Source of the DNA: Xylocopa sonorina
Taxonomy: Eukaryota > Arthropoda > Insecta > Hymenoptera > Apidae
DNA length: 64,000 nucleotides
Reading direction: 5' to 3'
NCBI RefSeq assembly: GCF_050948175.1
Contig: NW_027490136.1
Span: 1,116,001-1,180,000, forward strand
Below the pieces are notes generated by a model, which was not told where the DNA came from, did not search any database, and saw only the letters and a list, made by a program, of their open reading frames with translations. This document shows, in pieces, positions 1 to 13,688 of the stretch. The first letter of the stretch is position 1, and the number at the start of each line of letters is the position of its first letter. The position numbers and the translations under genes are program-made.

Positions 1-174
1 TGCTAGGAAATTGCGTTTGCAGATGTCTACGTATCGAAGCAATAGAATTCTAATGCTTCTTAAATCGTCATATCGCATCTCATTCTTATGCTTCATGATA
101 AGATATAATATTCATTGCGGAGTGTTATGTATACCTCGTATTCACTTCAAAAGGATGTAAATGCGACACATCCT

Positions 175-2670
175 TGCCAGGAAATAGCGTTTGCAGATGT
201 CTACGTATCGAAGCAATAGGGTTCTAATGCTTCTTAAACCGTCATATCGCATCTCATTTCTTTGTTTCATGATAAGATATAATATTCATTGCGAAGTGTC
301 ATGTATACCTCGTATTCCTTTCAAAAGAATGTAAATGCGACACTTCCTTGCCAGGAAATAGCGTTTGCAGATGTCTACGTATCGTAGCATTAGAGTTCTA
401 ATGCTCCTCTGTACGCTATATCGATACTCATTACTATGTTTCATGATAATATATAATATTCATTGCGGAGTGTTATGTATACCTCGTATTCACTTCAAAA
501 GGATGTAAATGCGACACATCCTTGCCAGGAAATAGCGTTTGCAGATGTCTACGTATCGAAGCAATAGGGTTCTAATGCTTCTTAAACCGTCATATCGCAT
601 CTCATTTCTTTGTTTCATGATAAGATATAATATTCGTTGCGAAGTGTCATGTATACCTCGTATTCCTTTCAAAAGAATGTAAATGCGACACTTCCTTGCT
701 TGGAAGTAGCGTTTGCAGATGTCTACGTATCGAAGCAATAGTATCCTAATGCTCCTTAAATCGTCATATCGCATCTCATTTCTATGTTTCATGATAAGAT
801 ATAATATTCATTGCGAAGTGTCATGTATACCTCGTATTCCTTTCAAAAGAATGTAAATGCGACACTTCCTTGCTTGGAAGTAGCGTTTGCAGATGTCTAC
901 GTATCGAAGCAATAGAGTTCTAATGCTTCTTAATTCGCCATATTACAACTCATTTCTATGTTTCATGGTAAGACATAATATTCATTGTGAAGTGTTATGT
1001 ATACCTCGTATTCACTTCAAAAGTATGTAAACGCGACACTTCCTTGCCAGGAAATAGCGTTTGCAGATGTCTACGTATCGTAGCATTAGATTTCTAATGC
1101 TCCTGTGTACGCGATATCGATACTCATTACTATGTTTCTTGATAATATATAATATTCATTGTGGAGTGTTATGTATACCTCGTATTCACTTCAAAAGTAT
1201 GTAAATGCGACACTTCCTTGCCAGGAAATAGCGTTTGTAGATGTCTACGTATCGTAGTGGTAGAATTCTAATGCTTCTAAAAACGCGATATCGCTACTCA
1301 GAACTATGTTTCATGATAATATATAAAATACATCGTGGAGTGTTATGTATACCCTGTATTCACGTCAAAAGAATGTAAATGCGACACTTCCTTGCCAGGA
1401 AATAGCGTTTGCAGATGTCTACGTATCGAAGCAATAGGGTTCTAATGCTTCTTAAACCGTCATATCGCATCTCATTTCTTTGTTTCATGATAAGATATAA
1501 TATTCATTGCGAAGTGTCATGTATACCTCGTATTCCTTTCAAAAGAATGTAAATGCGACACTTCCTTGCCAGGAAATAGCGTTTGCAGATGTCTACGTAT
1601 CGTAGCATTAGAGTTCTAATGCTCCTCTGTACGCTATATCGATACTCATTACTATGTTTCATGATAATATATAATATTCATTGCGGAGTGTTATGTATAC
1701 CTCGTATTCACTTCAAAAGGATGTAAATGCGACACATCCTTGCCAGGAAATAGCGTTTGCAGATGTCTACGTATCGAAGCAATAGGGTTCTAATGCTTCT
1801 TAAACCGTCATATCGCATCTCATTTCTTTGTTTCATGATAAGATATAATATTCGTTGCGAAGTGTCATGTATACCTCGTATTCCTTTCAAAAGAATGTAA
1901 ATGCGACACTTCCTTGCTTGGAAGTAGCGTTTGCAGATGTCTACGTATCGAAGCAATAGTATCCTAATGCTCCTTAAATCGTCATATCGCATCTCATTTC
2001 TATGTTTCATGATAAGATATAATATTCATTGCGAAGTGTCATGTATACCTCGTATTCCTTTCAAAAGAATGTAAATGCGACACTTCCTTGCTTGGAAGTA
2101 GCGTTTGCAGATGTCTACGTATCGAAGCAATAGAGTTCTAATGCTTCTTAATTCGCCATATTACAACTCATTTCTATGTTTCATGGTAAGACATAATATT
2201 CATTGTGAAGTGTTATGTATACCTCGTATTCACTTCAAAAGTATGTAAACGCGACACTTCCTTGCCAGGAAATAGCGTTTGCAGATGTCTACGTATCGTA
2301 GCATTAGATTTCTAATGCTCCTGTGTACGCGATATCGATACTCATTACTATGTTTCTTGATAATATATAATATTCATTGTGGAGTGTTATGTATACCTCG
2401 TATTCACTTCAAAAGTATGTAAATGCGACACTTCCTTGCCAGGAAATAGCGTTTGTAGATGTCTACGTATCGTAGTGGTAGAATTCTAATGCTTCTAAAA
2501 ACGCGATATCGCTACTCAGAACTATGTTTCATGATAATATATAAAATACATCGTGGAGTGTTATGTATACCCTGTATTCACGTCAAAAGAATGTAAATGC
2601 GACACTTCCTTGCCAGGAAATAGCGTTTGCAGATGTCTACGTATCGAAGCAATAGGGTTCTAATGCTTCT
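175..2670 (+). repeat. 7-monomer higher-order repeat (1,218 bp), two tandem units
   Basis: The sequence from about 175 recurs essentially unchanged 1,218 bp (7 x 174) downstream, from about 1,393. The landmark GGGTTCTAATGCTTCTTAAA near 217 recurs near 1,435, and the seven intervening monomers keep the same order of private variants. Similarity drops from about 2,670, where CACCTCATCCC replaces CATCTCATTTC. Near identity of two multi-monomer blocks shows recent duplication of the whole block rather than of single monomers. Confidence 0.93.
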
Positions 2671-5600
2671 TAAATCGTCATATCGCACCTCATCCCTATA
2701 TTTCATGATAAGATGTAATATTCATTGCGAAGTGTCATGTATACCTTGTATTCCTTTCAAAAGAATGTAAACGCGACACATCCTTGCCAGGAAATAGCGT
2801 TTGCAGATGTCTACGTATCGAAGCAGTAGATATCTGATGCTTCATAAATCGCCATATCACATCTCATTTCTATGTTTCATGATAAGATATAATATTCATT
2901 GCGAAGTGCCATGTATACCTCGCATACACTTCAATTGAATGTATGTGCAATACTTCCTTGCTAGGAAATAGCGTTTGCAGATGTCTACGTATCGAAGCAA
3001 TAGAATTCTAATGCTTCTTAAATCGTCATATCGCATCTCGTTTCTATGATTCATGATAATTTATAATATTCATTTTGGAGTGTTATGTATACCTCGTATT
3101 CACTTCAAAAGAATGTAAACGCGACACTTCCTTGCCAGGAAATGGCGTTTGTAGATTTCTAGGTATCGTAGTGGTAGAATTCTAATGCTTCTCAAAACGC
3201 GATATCGCTACTCATTACTATGTTTCATGATAATATATAAAATACATCGTGGAGTGTCATGTATACCTTGTATTCACTTCAAAAGGATGTAAACGCGACA
3301 CTTCCTTGCCAGGAAATAGCGTTTGTAGATTTCTACGTATCGTAGTGGTAGAATTCTAATGCTTCTGAAAACGCGATATCGCTACTCATTACTATGTTTC
3401 ATGATAATATATAAAATACATCGTGGAGTGTCATGTATACCTTGTATTCACTTCAAAAGGATGTAAATGCGACCCATCCTTGCCAGGAAATAGAGTTTGC
3501 AGATGTCTACGTATCGAAGCAATAGGGTTCTAATGCTCCTTAAACCGTCATATCGCATCTCATTTCTTTGTTTCATGATAATATATAATATTCATTGCGA
3601 AGTGTCATGTATACCTCGTATTCCTTTCAAAAGAATGTAAATGCGACACTTCCTTGCTTGGAAGTAGCGTTTGCAGATGTCTACGTATCGAAGCAATAGA
3701 GTTCTAATGCTTCTTAATTCGCCATATTACATCTCATTTCTATGTTTCTTGGTAAGATATAATATTCATTGCGAAGTGTTATGTGTACCTCGTATTCACT
3801 TGAAAAGAATGTAAACGCGACACTTTCTTGCCAGGAAATAGCGTTTGCAGATGTCTACGTATCGTAGCATTAGAGTTCTAATGCTCCTCTGTACGCGATA
3901 TCGATACTCATTAATATGTTTCATGATAATATATAATATTTATTGTGGAGTGTTATGTATACCTCGTATTCACTTCAAAAGAATGTAAATGCGACACTTC
4001 CTTGCCAGGAATTAACGTTTGCAGATGTCTACGTATCGAAGCAATAGATATCTGATGCTTCATAAATCGCCATATCACATCTCAATTCTATGCTTCATGA
4101 TAAGATATAATATTCATTGCGAAGTGCCATGTATACCTCGCATACACTTCAATTGAATGTATGTGCAACACTTCCTTGCTAGGAAATAGCGTTTGCAGAT
4201 GTCTACGTATCGAAGCAATAGAATTCTAATGCTTCTTAAATCGTCATATCGCATCTCATTTCTATGCTTCATGATAAGATATAATCTTCATTGCGAAGTG
4301 TCATGTATACCTCGTATTCCCTTCAAAAGAATGTAAACGCGACACTTCCTTGCCAGGAAATAGCGTTTGCAGATGTCTACGTATCGTAGTGGTAGAATTC
4401 TAATGCTTTTCAAAACGCGATATCGCTACTCATTACTATGTTTCATGATAATATATAAAATACATCGTGGAGTGTTATGTATACCTTGTATTCACTTCAA
4501 AAGAATGTAAATGCGACACTTCCTTGCCAGGAAATAGCGTTTGCAGATGTCTACGTACCGAAGCAATAGGGTTCTAATGCCTCTTAAATCGTCATATCGC
4601 ATCTCATTTCTATGTTTCATGATAAGATATAATATTCATTGCGAAGTGTCATGTATACCTCGTATTCCTTTCAAAAGAATGTAAACGCGACACTTCCTTG
4701 CTAGGAAATAGCGTTTGCAGATGCCTACGTATCGAAGCAGTAGAATTCTAATGCTTCTTAAATCGTCATATCGCATCTCATTTCTATGCATCATGATAAT
4801 TTATAATATTCATTGTGGAGTGTTATGTATACCTCGTATTAACTTCAAAAGAATGTAAACGCGACACTTCCTTGCCAGGAAATAGCGTTTGCAGATGTCT
4901 ACGTTTCGTAGCATTGGAGTTCTAATGCTCTTCTATACGCGATATCGATACTCATTACTATGTTTCATGATAATATATAATATTCATTGTGGAGTGTTAT
5001 GTATACCTCGTATTCACTTCAAAAGAATGTAAATGCGACACTTCCTTGCCAGGAAATAGCGTTTGCAGATGTCTACGTATCAAAGCAATAGGTATCTGAT
5101 GCTTCATAAATCGCCATATCACATCTCAATTCTATGCTTCATGATAAGATATAATATTCATTGCGAAGTGCTATGTATACCTCGCATACACTTCAATGGA
5201 ATGTATGTGCAACACTTCCTTGCTAGGAAATAGCGTTTGCAGATGTCTACATATCGAAGCAATAGAATTCTAATGCTTCTTAAATCGTCATATCGCATCT
5301 CATTTCTATGCTTCATGATGAGATATAATATTCATTGTGGAGTGTTATGTATACATCGTATTCACTTCAAAAGAATGTAAACGCGACACGTCCTTGCCAG
5401 GAAATAGCGTTTGTAGATTTCTACGTATCGTAGTGGTAGAATTCTAATGCTTCTCAAAACGCGATATCGCTACTCATTACTATGTTTCATGATAATATAT
5501 AAAATACATCGTGGAGTGTCATGTATACCATGTATTCACTTCAAAAGGATGTAAATGCGACACATGCTTGCCAGGAAATAGCGTTTGCAGATGTCTACGT

Positions 5601-7141
5601 ATCGAAGCAATAGGGTTCTAATGCTTCTTAAATCGTCATATCGCATCTCATTTCTATGCTTCATGATAATTTATAATATTCATTGTGGAGGGTTATGTAT
5701 ATCTCGTATTCACTTCAAAAGAATGTAAACGCGACACTTCCTTGCCAGGAAATAGCGTTTGCAGATGTCTACGTATCGAAGCAATAGTGTTCTAATGCTT
5801 CTTAAACCGTCATATCGCATCTCATTTCTTTGTTTCATGATAAGATATAATATTCATTGCGAAGTGTCATGTATACCTCGTATTCCTTTCAAAAGAATGT
5901 ACATGCCACACTTCCTTGCTTGGAAGTAGCGTTTGCAGATGTCTACGTATCGAAGCAATAGAGTTCTAATGCTTCTTAATTCGCCATATTACATCTCATT
6001 TCTATGTTTCATGGTAAGATATAATATTCATTGCGAAGTGTTATGTATACCTCGTATTCACTTCAAAAGAATGTAAACGCGACACTTTCTTGCCAGGAAA
6101 TAGCGTTTGCAGATGTCTACGTATCGAAGCAATAGAATTCTAATGCTTCTTAAAACGTCATATCGCATCTCATTTCAATGCTTCATGATAAAATATTATA
6201 TTCATTGTGGAGTGTTATGTATACCTCGTTTTCACTTCAAAAGAATGTAAAGGCGACACTTCCTTGCCAGGAAATAGCGTTTGCAGATGTCTACGTATCG
6301 TAGCATTAGAGTTCTAATGCTCCTCTATACGCGATATCGATACTCATTACTATGTTTCATGATAATATATAATATTCATTGTGGAGTGTTATGTATACCT
6401 CGTATGCACTTCAAAAGAATGTAAATGCGACACTTCCTTGCTTGGAAATAGCGTTTGCAGATGTCTACGTATCGAACCAATAGATTTCTAATGCTTCTTA
6501 AATCGCCATATCGCATCTCATTTCTACGTTCCATGATAAGATATAATATTCATTGTGCACTGTTATGTATATCTCGTCTATACTTCAAATGAATGTAAAT
6601 GCGACACTTCCTTGCAAGGAAGTAGCGTTTGCAGATGTCTACGTATCGAAGCATTAGAGTTCTAATGCTTCTTAAATCGCCATGTCGCATCTCATTTCTA
6701 TGTTTCATGATAAGATATAATATTCACTGTGCAGTGTTATGAATACCTCGTATTCACTTCAAAAGAATGTAAACGCGAAACTTCCTTGCCAGGAAATAGC
6801 GTTTGCAGATGTCTACGTATCGAAGCAATAGATATCTGATGCTTCATAAATCGCCATATCACATCTCAATTCTATGCTTCATGATAAGATATAATATTCA
6901 TTGTGGAGTGTTATGTATACCTCGTATTCACTTCAAAAGAATGTAAACGCGACACTTCCTTGCCAGGAAATAGCGTTTGCAGATGTCTACGTATCGTAGC
7001 AATAGAGTTCTAATGCTCCTCTGTACGCGATATCGATACTCATTACTATGTTTCATGATAATATATAATATTCATTGTGGAGTGTTATGTATACCTCGTA
7101 CTCACTTCAAAAGAATGTAAATGCGACACTTCCTTGCCAGG

Positions 7142-7985
7142 AATTAGCGTTTGCAGATGTCTACGTATCGACGCAATAGATATCTGATGCTTCATAAATC
7201 GCCATATCACATCTCAATTCTATGCTTCATGATAAGATATAATATTCATTGGGAAGTGCCATGTATACCTCGCATACACTTCAATTGAATGTATGTGCAA
7301 CACTTCCTTGCTAGGAAATAGAGTTTGCAGATGTCTACGTATCGAAGCAATAGAATTCTAATGCTTCTTAAATCATCATATCGCATCTCATTTCTATGCT
7401 TCATGATAAAATATCATATTCATTGTGGAGTGTTATGTATACCTCGTATTCACTTCAAAAGAATGTAAACGTGTTTCATGCTAAGATATAATATTCATTG
7501 CGAAGTGTCATGTATACCTCGTATTCCTTTCAAATGAATGTAAACGCGACACTTCCTTGCCAGGAATTAGCGTTTGCAGATGTCTACGTATCGACGCAAT
7601 AGATATCTGATGCTTCATAAATCGCCATATCACATCTCAATTCTATGCTTCATGATAAGATATAATATTCATTGGGAAGTGCCATGTATACCTCGCATAC
7701 TCTTCAATTGAATGTATGTGCAACACTTCCTTGCTAGGAAATAGAGTTTGCAGATGTCTGCGTATCGAAGCAATAGAATTCTAATGCTTCTTAAATCATC
7801 ATATCGCATCTCATTTCTATGCTTCATGATAAAATATCATATTCATTGTGGAGTGTTATGTATACCTCGTATTCACTTCAAAAGAATGTAAACGCGGCAC
7901 TTCCTTGCCAGGAAATAGCGTTTGCAGATGTCTACGTACCGAAGCAATAGAGTTCTAATGCTTCTCAAAACGCGATATCGCTTCT
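7142..7985 (+). repeat. 423-bp duplication containing a truncated 75-bp monomer
   Basis: GAATTAGCGTTTGCAGATG at about 7,142 recurs at 7,564, a spacing of about 423 bp, equal to two full monomers plus about 75 bp. The odd length comes from a truncated monomer near 7,470, where GTAAACG joins directly to TGTTTCATG, losing the palindrome half of the unit. This is a scar of an illegitimate or out-of-register exchange. Confidence 0.8.
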
Positions 7986-9599
7986 CATTTCTATGTTTCA
8001 TGATAATATATAAAATACATCGTGGGGTGTTATGTATACCTTGTATTCACTTCAAAAGAATGTAAATGCGACACTTCCTTGCCAGGAAATAGCGTTTGCA
8101 GATGTCTACGTATCGAAGCAATAGATATCTGATGCTTCATAAATCGCCATATCACATCTCATTTCTATGTTTCATGATAAGATATTATATTCATTGCGAA
8201 GTGCCATGTATACCTCGCATACACTTCAATTGAATGTATGTACAACACTTCCTTGCTAGGAAATAGTGTTTGCAGATGTCTACGTATCGAAGCAATAGAA
8301 TTCTAATGCTTCTTAAATCGTCATATCGCATCTCATTTCTATGCTTCATGATAATTTATAATATTCATTGTGGAGTGTTATGTATACCTCGTATTCACTT
8401 CAAAAGAATGTAAACGCGGCACTTCCTTGCCAGGAAATAGCGTTTGCAGATGTCTACGTACCGAAGCAATAGAGTTCTAATGCTTCTCAAAACGCGATAT
8501 CGCTTCTCATTTCTATGTTTCATGATAGTATATAATATTCATTGCGAAGTGTCATGTATACCTCGTATTCACTTAAAATGAATGCAAATGCGACACCTCC
8601 TTGCTAGGAAATGGCGTTTGCAGATGTCTACGTATCGAAGCAATAGATTTATAATGCTGCTTAAATATCCATACCGCATCTCATTTCTATGTTTCATGAT
8701 AAGAAAAAATATTCATTGCGTAGTGTCACGTATGCCTCGTATTCACTTCAAAAGAATGTAAATGCGACACTTCCTTGCTAGGAAATAGCGTTTGCAGATG
8801 TCTACGTATCATAGCAATAGAGTTCTAATGCTTCTCAAAACGCGATATCGCATCTCATTTCAATTTTACGTGATAAGATATAATGTTCATTGCGAAGTGT
8901 CATGTATGCCTCCAATTCACTTCAAATGAATGTAAATGCGACACTTCCTTGCTAGGAAATAGCGTTTGCAGATGTCTACGTATCGATGCAATAGAGTTCT
9001 GATGCTCCTTAAAACGCGATATCGTATCTCATTTCTATGTCTCATGATAAGATATAATATTCATTGCGAAGTGTCATATATACCTCGCCTACACTTCAAA
9101 TGAATGTAAATGCGACACATCATTGCTAGGAAATAACGTTTGCAGATGTCTACGTATCGTAGCAATAGAGTTCTAGAGCTTCTTAAAACGCAATATCGCA
9201 TAACATTTCTATGCTTCATGATAAGATATAATATTCATAGCGAAGTGTTTTGTATTCCTCGTCTACACTTGAAACGAATGTAAATGCGACACTTCCTTGC
9301 TAAGAAATAGCGTTTGCAGATATCTCCGTACAGAAGCAATAGAGTTCTAATGCTTCTTAAAACGAGATATCGCATCTCATTTCTATGATTCATGATAATG
9401 TATAATATTCATTGCGAAGTGTTACGTATACCTCGCCTACACTTCAAAACATTGTAAATGCTACACTTCCTTGATAGGAGATGCGTATCCAGATCCCTAC
9501 CTATCGAAGCAATGGAGTTCTAATGCTTCTTGAAACGCGATATCGTATCTCATTTCTATACTTCATAATATGCTAAAATATTCATTTCGAAGTGTTATG

Positions 9600-12500
9600 T
9601 ATACCTCGTCTACACTTCAAAAGAATGTAAATACCACACATCCATGCCAGAAAATAGCGATTGCAGTTCTCTACGTATCGAAGGAATAGAGTTCTAATGG
9701 TTCTTACAATGCGATATCGCATCTCATTTCTATGTCTCATGATAAGAGATAACATTCATTCCGATGTGAAATAAATACCTCGTCTACACTTCAAAAGAAT
9801 GTAAATGTCACACGTCCTTGCTAGGGAATAGGAGTTACCCGATATCTACGTATCGATGCACCAGTGTTCTAATGCTTCTTCAAACACGATATCGCATCTA
9901 AATTATATGTTTTATGATAAGATATATTATTCATTGCGAAGTGTTATGTATACCTCGTCTACACCTCAAAAGAATGTAAACGCCACACTTCCTTGTCAGG
10001 AAATGAGTTTCCAGATGTCTACGTGTCCAAGCAATAGTTGTAATGCTTCTTAAAACGCGATATCGCATCGCAGTTCTATGTTTCATGATAAGATATAATA
10101 TTGATTGCAAAGTGTTGTGCATACCACGTGTGCACTTCAAACGAATGTAACTGCCACACTTCCTTGCAAGAAAAGGCGTTTCCAGATGTCTACGTATCGA
10201 AGCAATAAAGTTTTGATGCTCCTTAAACCGCGATAACTCATCTCATTTCCATGTTTCATGATAAGACATAATATTCATTGCGAAGTGTTATGTGTACTTT
10301 ATCTATACTTCAAAAGAATGTAAATGCCACACTTCCTTGCTACGAAATGCGTTTCTAGATGTCTAGGTATCGATGCAATGCAGTTCTGATGCTTCGTAAA
10401 ACGCGAAATCGCATCGCACTTCTAAGTTTCATGATAAGATATATTATTAACTGCGAAGTGTCATGTGTACATCGTCTATACTTCAAAAGAATGTAAATGC
10501 CACACTTCCATGCTAGGAAATGCGTTTCTCGGTGCCTACGTATCGAAGCAATGAAGTTCTAATTCCTGTTAAAACGCGAAATCACACGACAGTTCTATGT
10601 TTCATGATAAGATATAATACTCATTGCGAAGTGTTATGTATACCTAGTGTGCACTTCAAAAGAATGTAAATGCCACATATCCTTGCTATGACATGCGTTT
10701 CCAGATGTCTGCGTATCGAAGCAATAAAGATTTAATGTTCCTTAAAGCGCGATAACGCATCTCATTTCCATGTTTCATGATAGGACATAATATTCATTGC
10801 GATGTGTTACGTATTCCTCGTCTGCACTTCAAAAGAATGTAACTGCCACACTTCCTTGCTAGAAAAGGCGTTTCCAGATGTGCACGTGTCGAAGCAATGA
10901 AGTTCTAATGCCTCTTAAAACGCGAAATCGCATAGCAGGTCTATGTTTCATGATGAGGTATATTATTAATTGCGAAGTGTCATGTGTGCATCGTCTATAC
11001 TTCAAAAGAATGTAAAAGCCACAATTCCATGCTAGGAAATGCGTTTCTAGGTGTCTACGTATCGAAGCAATGAAGTTCTAATGCCTTTTGAAATGCGAAA
11101 TCGCATGGCAGTTCTACGTATCATGATAAGATATAATATTCATTGCGAAGCGTTATGTATACCTCGTCTGCACTTCAAAAGAATGTAAATGCCACACATC
11201 CCTCCTAGGAAATGTGCTTATGTATCATGATAAGATATAATATTCATTGCGAAGTGTTACGTATACCTTGTCTGCACTTCAAAAGAATATAAATGCCACA
11301 TATCCTTGCTATGACATGCGTTTCCAGATGTCGGCGTATCGAAGCAATAAAGATTTAATGCTCCTTAAAACGCGATAACGCATCTCATTTCCATGTTTCA
11401 TGATAGGACATAATATTCATTGCGATGTGTTATGTATTCCTCGTCTGCACTTCAAAAGAATGTAACTGCCACACTTCCTTGCTAGAAAAGGCGTTTCCAG
11501 ATGTCCACGTGTCGAAGCAATGAAGTTCTAATGCCTCCTAAAACGCGAAATCGCATAGCAGGTCTATGTTTCATGATGAGATATATTATTAATTGCGAAG
11601 TGTCATGTGTACATCGTCTATACTTCAAAAGAATGTAAAAGCCACACTTGCATGCTAGGAAATGCGTTTCTAGGTGTCTACGTATCGAAGCAATGAAGTC
11701 CTAATGCCTCTTGAAATGTGAAATCGCATGGCAGTTCTATGTTTCGTGATAAGATATAATATTCATTGCGAAGTCTTATGTACACCTCGTCTACACTTCA
11801 AAAGAATGTAAATGCCACACCTCCTTTCTAGGAAATGCGTTTTCAGATATCAACGTATAGAACCAATAGTGTTCCAATATTTCTTAAAACGCGATATAGA
11901 ATCTCGTTTCTATGTTCCATGATATGATATAGTATTCATTACGAAGTGTTTTGTACAGCTCGTCTACACATCAAAAGAATGTAAATGCCACATTTCCTTC
12001 CTAGGAAATAGCGTTTCCAGATTTCTACGTATCGAAGCAATACAGTTCTAATGTTCCTTTAAGCGCGATATCGCATCTCAATTCTATGTTGCATGATAAG
12101 CTTTAATATTCACAGCGAAGTGTTATGTATACCTCGTCTACACATCAAACGAATGTAAATGCCACATTTCCTTGCTAAGAAATAGCGTTTCCAGATTTCT
12201 ACGTATCGAAGCTATAGGGTTGTAATGCTTCTTAAAACGCGACATCGCACCTCAGTTCTATGTATCACGATAAGATGTAATATTCATTGCGAAGAGATAT
12301 GTATAACTCGTCTACAGTTGAAAGGACTGTAAATTCCACACCTCCTTTCTAGGAAATGCGTTTCCAGATGTCTACGTATCGAAGCAACAGAGTTCTTATG
12401 CTTCTTAAAGAGCGATATCGCATCGCAGTTCTATGTTTCATGATAAGATATAGTTATTCATTGCGAAGTGTTATGTATACCTCGTCTACATTTCCAAAGA

Positions 12501-13190
12501 ATGTAAATGCCACACATCCATGCTAAGAAATGCGTTTCCAGATTTCTACGTATCGAAGAAATACAGTTCGAATGCTCCTTTAAACGCGATATAGCATCTC
12601 AATTCTATGGTTCATGATAGGTTATAATATTCACAGCGAAGTGTTATGTATACCTCGTATACACTTGAAATGAATTTAAATGCCACACTTCCTTTCTAGG
12701 GAATAGCGTTCCCAGATTTCTACGTATCGAAGCAATAGAGTTGTAATGCTGCTTAAAACGCGATATCGCATCTCATATCTATGTTTCGTGATATGACATA
12801 ATATTCATTGCGAAGTGTTATGTATACCTCGTCTACACTTCAAATGAATGTAAATGCATCACTTCCTTGCTACGGAATTTCGTTTCTATATCTGAAGGTT
12901 TAGAAGCAATAGAGTTCTAATGCTTCGTAAAACGCGGCTGCGCATCTTACTTCTATATTTCTTGATAAGATGTAATATTCATAGCATCGCGTTATGTTCA
13001 TCTGCTTCTGCACATGAATTGAGTGTGAACCCTACACTTTCTTGCCCGGGGATAGCGTTTCTAGATGTCCAGGTGCCGAAGCATTTTATTGTCATGCTTC
13101 ATGCACCTCAATATCGCATTTCATATAAACAGTTCAAAGTAAGTTAGAAGGTTGTAAAGCTCTATGCATCGCATTATGCTTATCTGCTTT
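9600..13190 (+). repeat. Diverged edge subfamily of array 1
   Basis: From about 9.6 kb to the array end the monomers drift strongly from the interior type: GCGACACTTCC becomes GCCACACTTCC, AATAGCGTTTGCAG becomes AATGCGTTTCCAG, and the CTCGTATTCACTTC block becomes CTCGTCTACACTTC. The last monomers (12,850-13,190) are barely recognisable and carry CCCGGGGATAGCGTTTC and AGATGTCCAGGTGCCGAAGC, both seen again at about 58,190 at the far edge of array 3. A divergence gradient towards the boundary is typical of satellite edges that escape homogenisation. Confidence 0.85.
10681..11926 (+). repeat. 623-bp higher-order repeat in edge subfamily
   Basis: The block starting CCTTGCTATGACATGCG at 10,681 recurs at 11,304, a spacing of 623 bp, which is four monomers less about 73 bp. 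The short monomer lies near 11,205-11,305, where GGAAATGTGCTTATG fuses the start of one unit to the middle of the next. Copies share private variants such as AATAAAGATTTAATG and GATGAG/GATGAGATATATTATTAA. Confidence 0.82.
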
Positions 13191-13212
13191 TGTGCTTTAT
13201 AATGCTCTGGGA

Positions 13213-13688
13213 TGTGAGAAGGTCCTCAACCATCCTTAACCCCCTAAAGAGAAGTCAAAAGTCCAGCGGCCCTGCAGGACCCGAACAATACCGAAGCCTA
13301 CAGCCCACTTCACCAAGGAGCCCCGAGGAGGATGCAGGAGACCCGAGGACCATCAGCGAATTCAAGGAACCTGAAGAAGAAAACGTGAGAGCTTATTCCC
13401 TAAAGCGTCCCTTTTCTTGTGTCGCATATTGTATATTGTATCTTATATCGTGAAGCGAGTTATGATACCCGGTAATTTGCGGCGTGTTGCGTAGTTTCCC
13501 GTAGCCCTTGTTAGTTAAACCCACGTCGAGACCATAAATAAACATGCCGTGTCTTCAGTATCTCGCGACCTGAGTGTGTGTACTTGGCTAGGCGTAGTCG
13601 AGAAGAGGAGCATTTCGAAGTTTCAAGGGTTCTTCCGCCCCAGGGTTCCCGGGGTCGTGTAGTCTATCCCTTTGCTACTTTCTGAGCA
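13213..13688 (+). mobile_element. LTR-like fragment (probable LTR plus primer-binding site)
   Basis: GC-richer sequence inserted where array 1 ends. It begins TGTGAGAAGGTCCTCAACC and ends CTGAGCA, giving TG...CA termini over 476 bp. Inside are a TATA-like stretch near 13,430-13,445, an AATAAA signal at 13,537-13,542 followed by a GT-rich stretch, and, two bases after the proposed end, TGGCGCCCAAG at 13,691, which resembles an LTR-retroelement primer-binding site. This order (TATA, poly(A) signal, end, PBS) is what an LTR looks like. An 87-codon open frame at 13,190-13,453 overlaps it and has no recognisable domain. No gag or pol follows, so the element is a remnant. A related start motif occurs at 17,905 and more weakly near 59,650. 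Confidence 0.45.

Larger units (their letters stand above)
1..13190 (+). repeat. Satellite array 1, ~174-bp monomer, forward orientation
   Basis: Head-to-tail tandem array of about 75 monomers; the first monomer starts at position 1 and the second at 175, giving a 174-bp period. Landmarks in order within a monomer are TGCTAGGAAATAGCG, GATGTCTACGTATCG, the palindrome GCGATATCGC, TTTCATGATAAGATATAA, a GTATACCTCG block, CACTTCAAAAGAATGTAAA and GCGACACTTCCT. At least two monomer classes are interspersed: one with GAAGCAATAG and TGCGAAGTGTCATG, the other with GTAGCATTAG or GTAGTGGTAG and TGTGGAGTGTTATG. The array runs off the left edge of the window. No gene is visible inside it. Confidence 0.97.

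Noticed and set aside
490..2010. Identical 100-codon open frames (490-792 and 1,708-2,010) and others of 65-115 codons within the arrays, including 28,795-29,130 and 33,432-33,779
   Set aside because: The monomer is 174 bp, 58 codons, so one frame repeats in register; usual monomers carry a stop (AAGTGA) in it, and open versions arise where that site is mutated. No start context, no constraint and identity explained by duplication.
1..13190. CRISPR-like regular repeats
   Set aside because: The repeats are contiguous with no unique spacers, the unit is 174 bp and there are no cas genes; this is satellite DNA.
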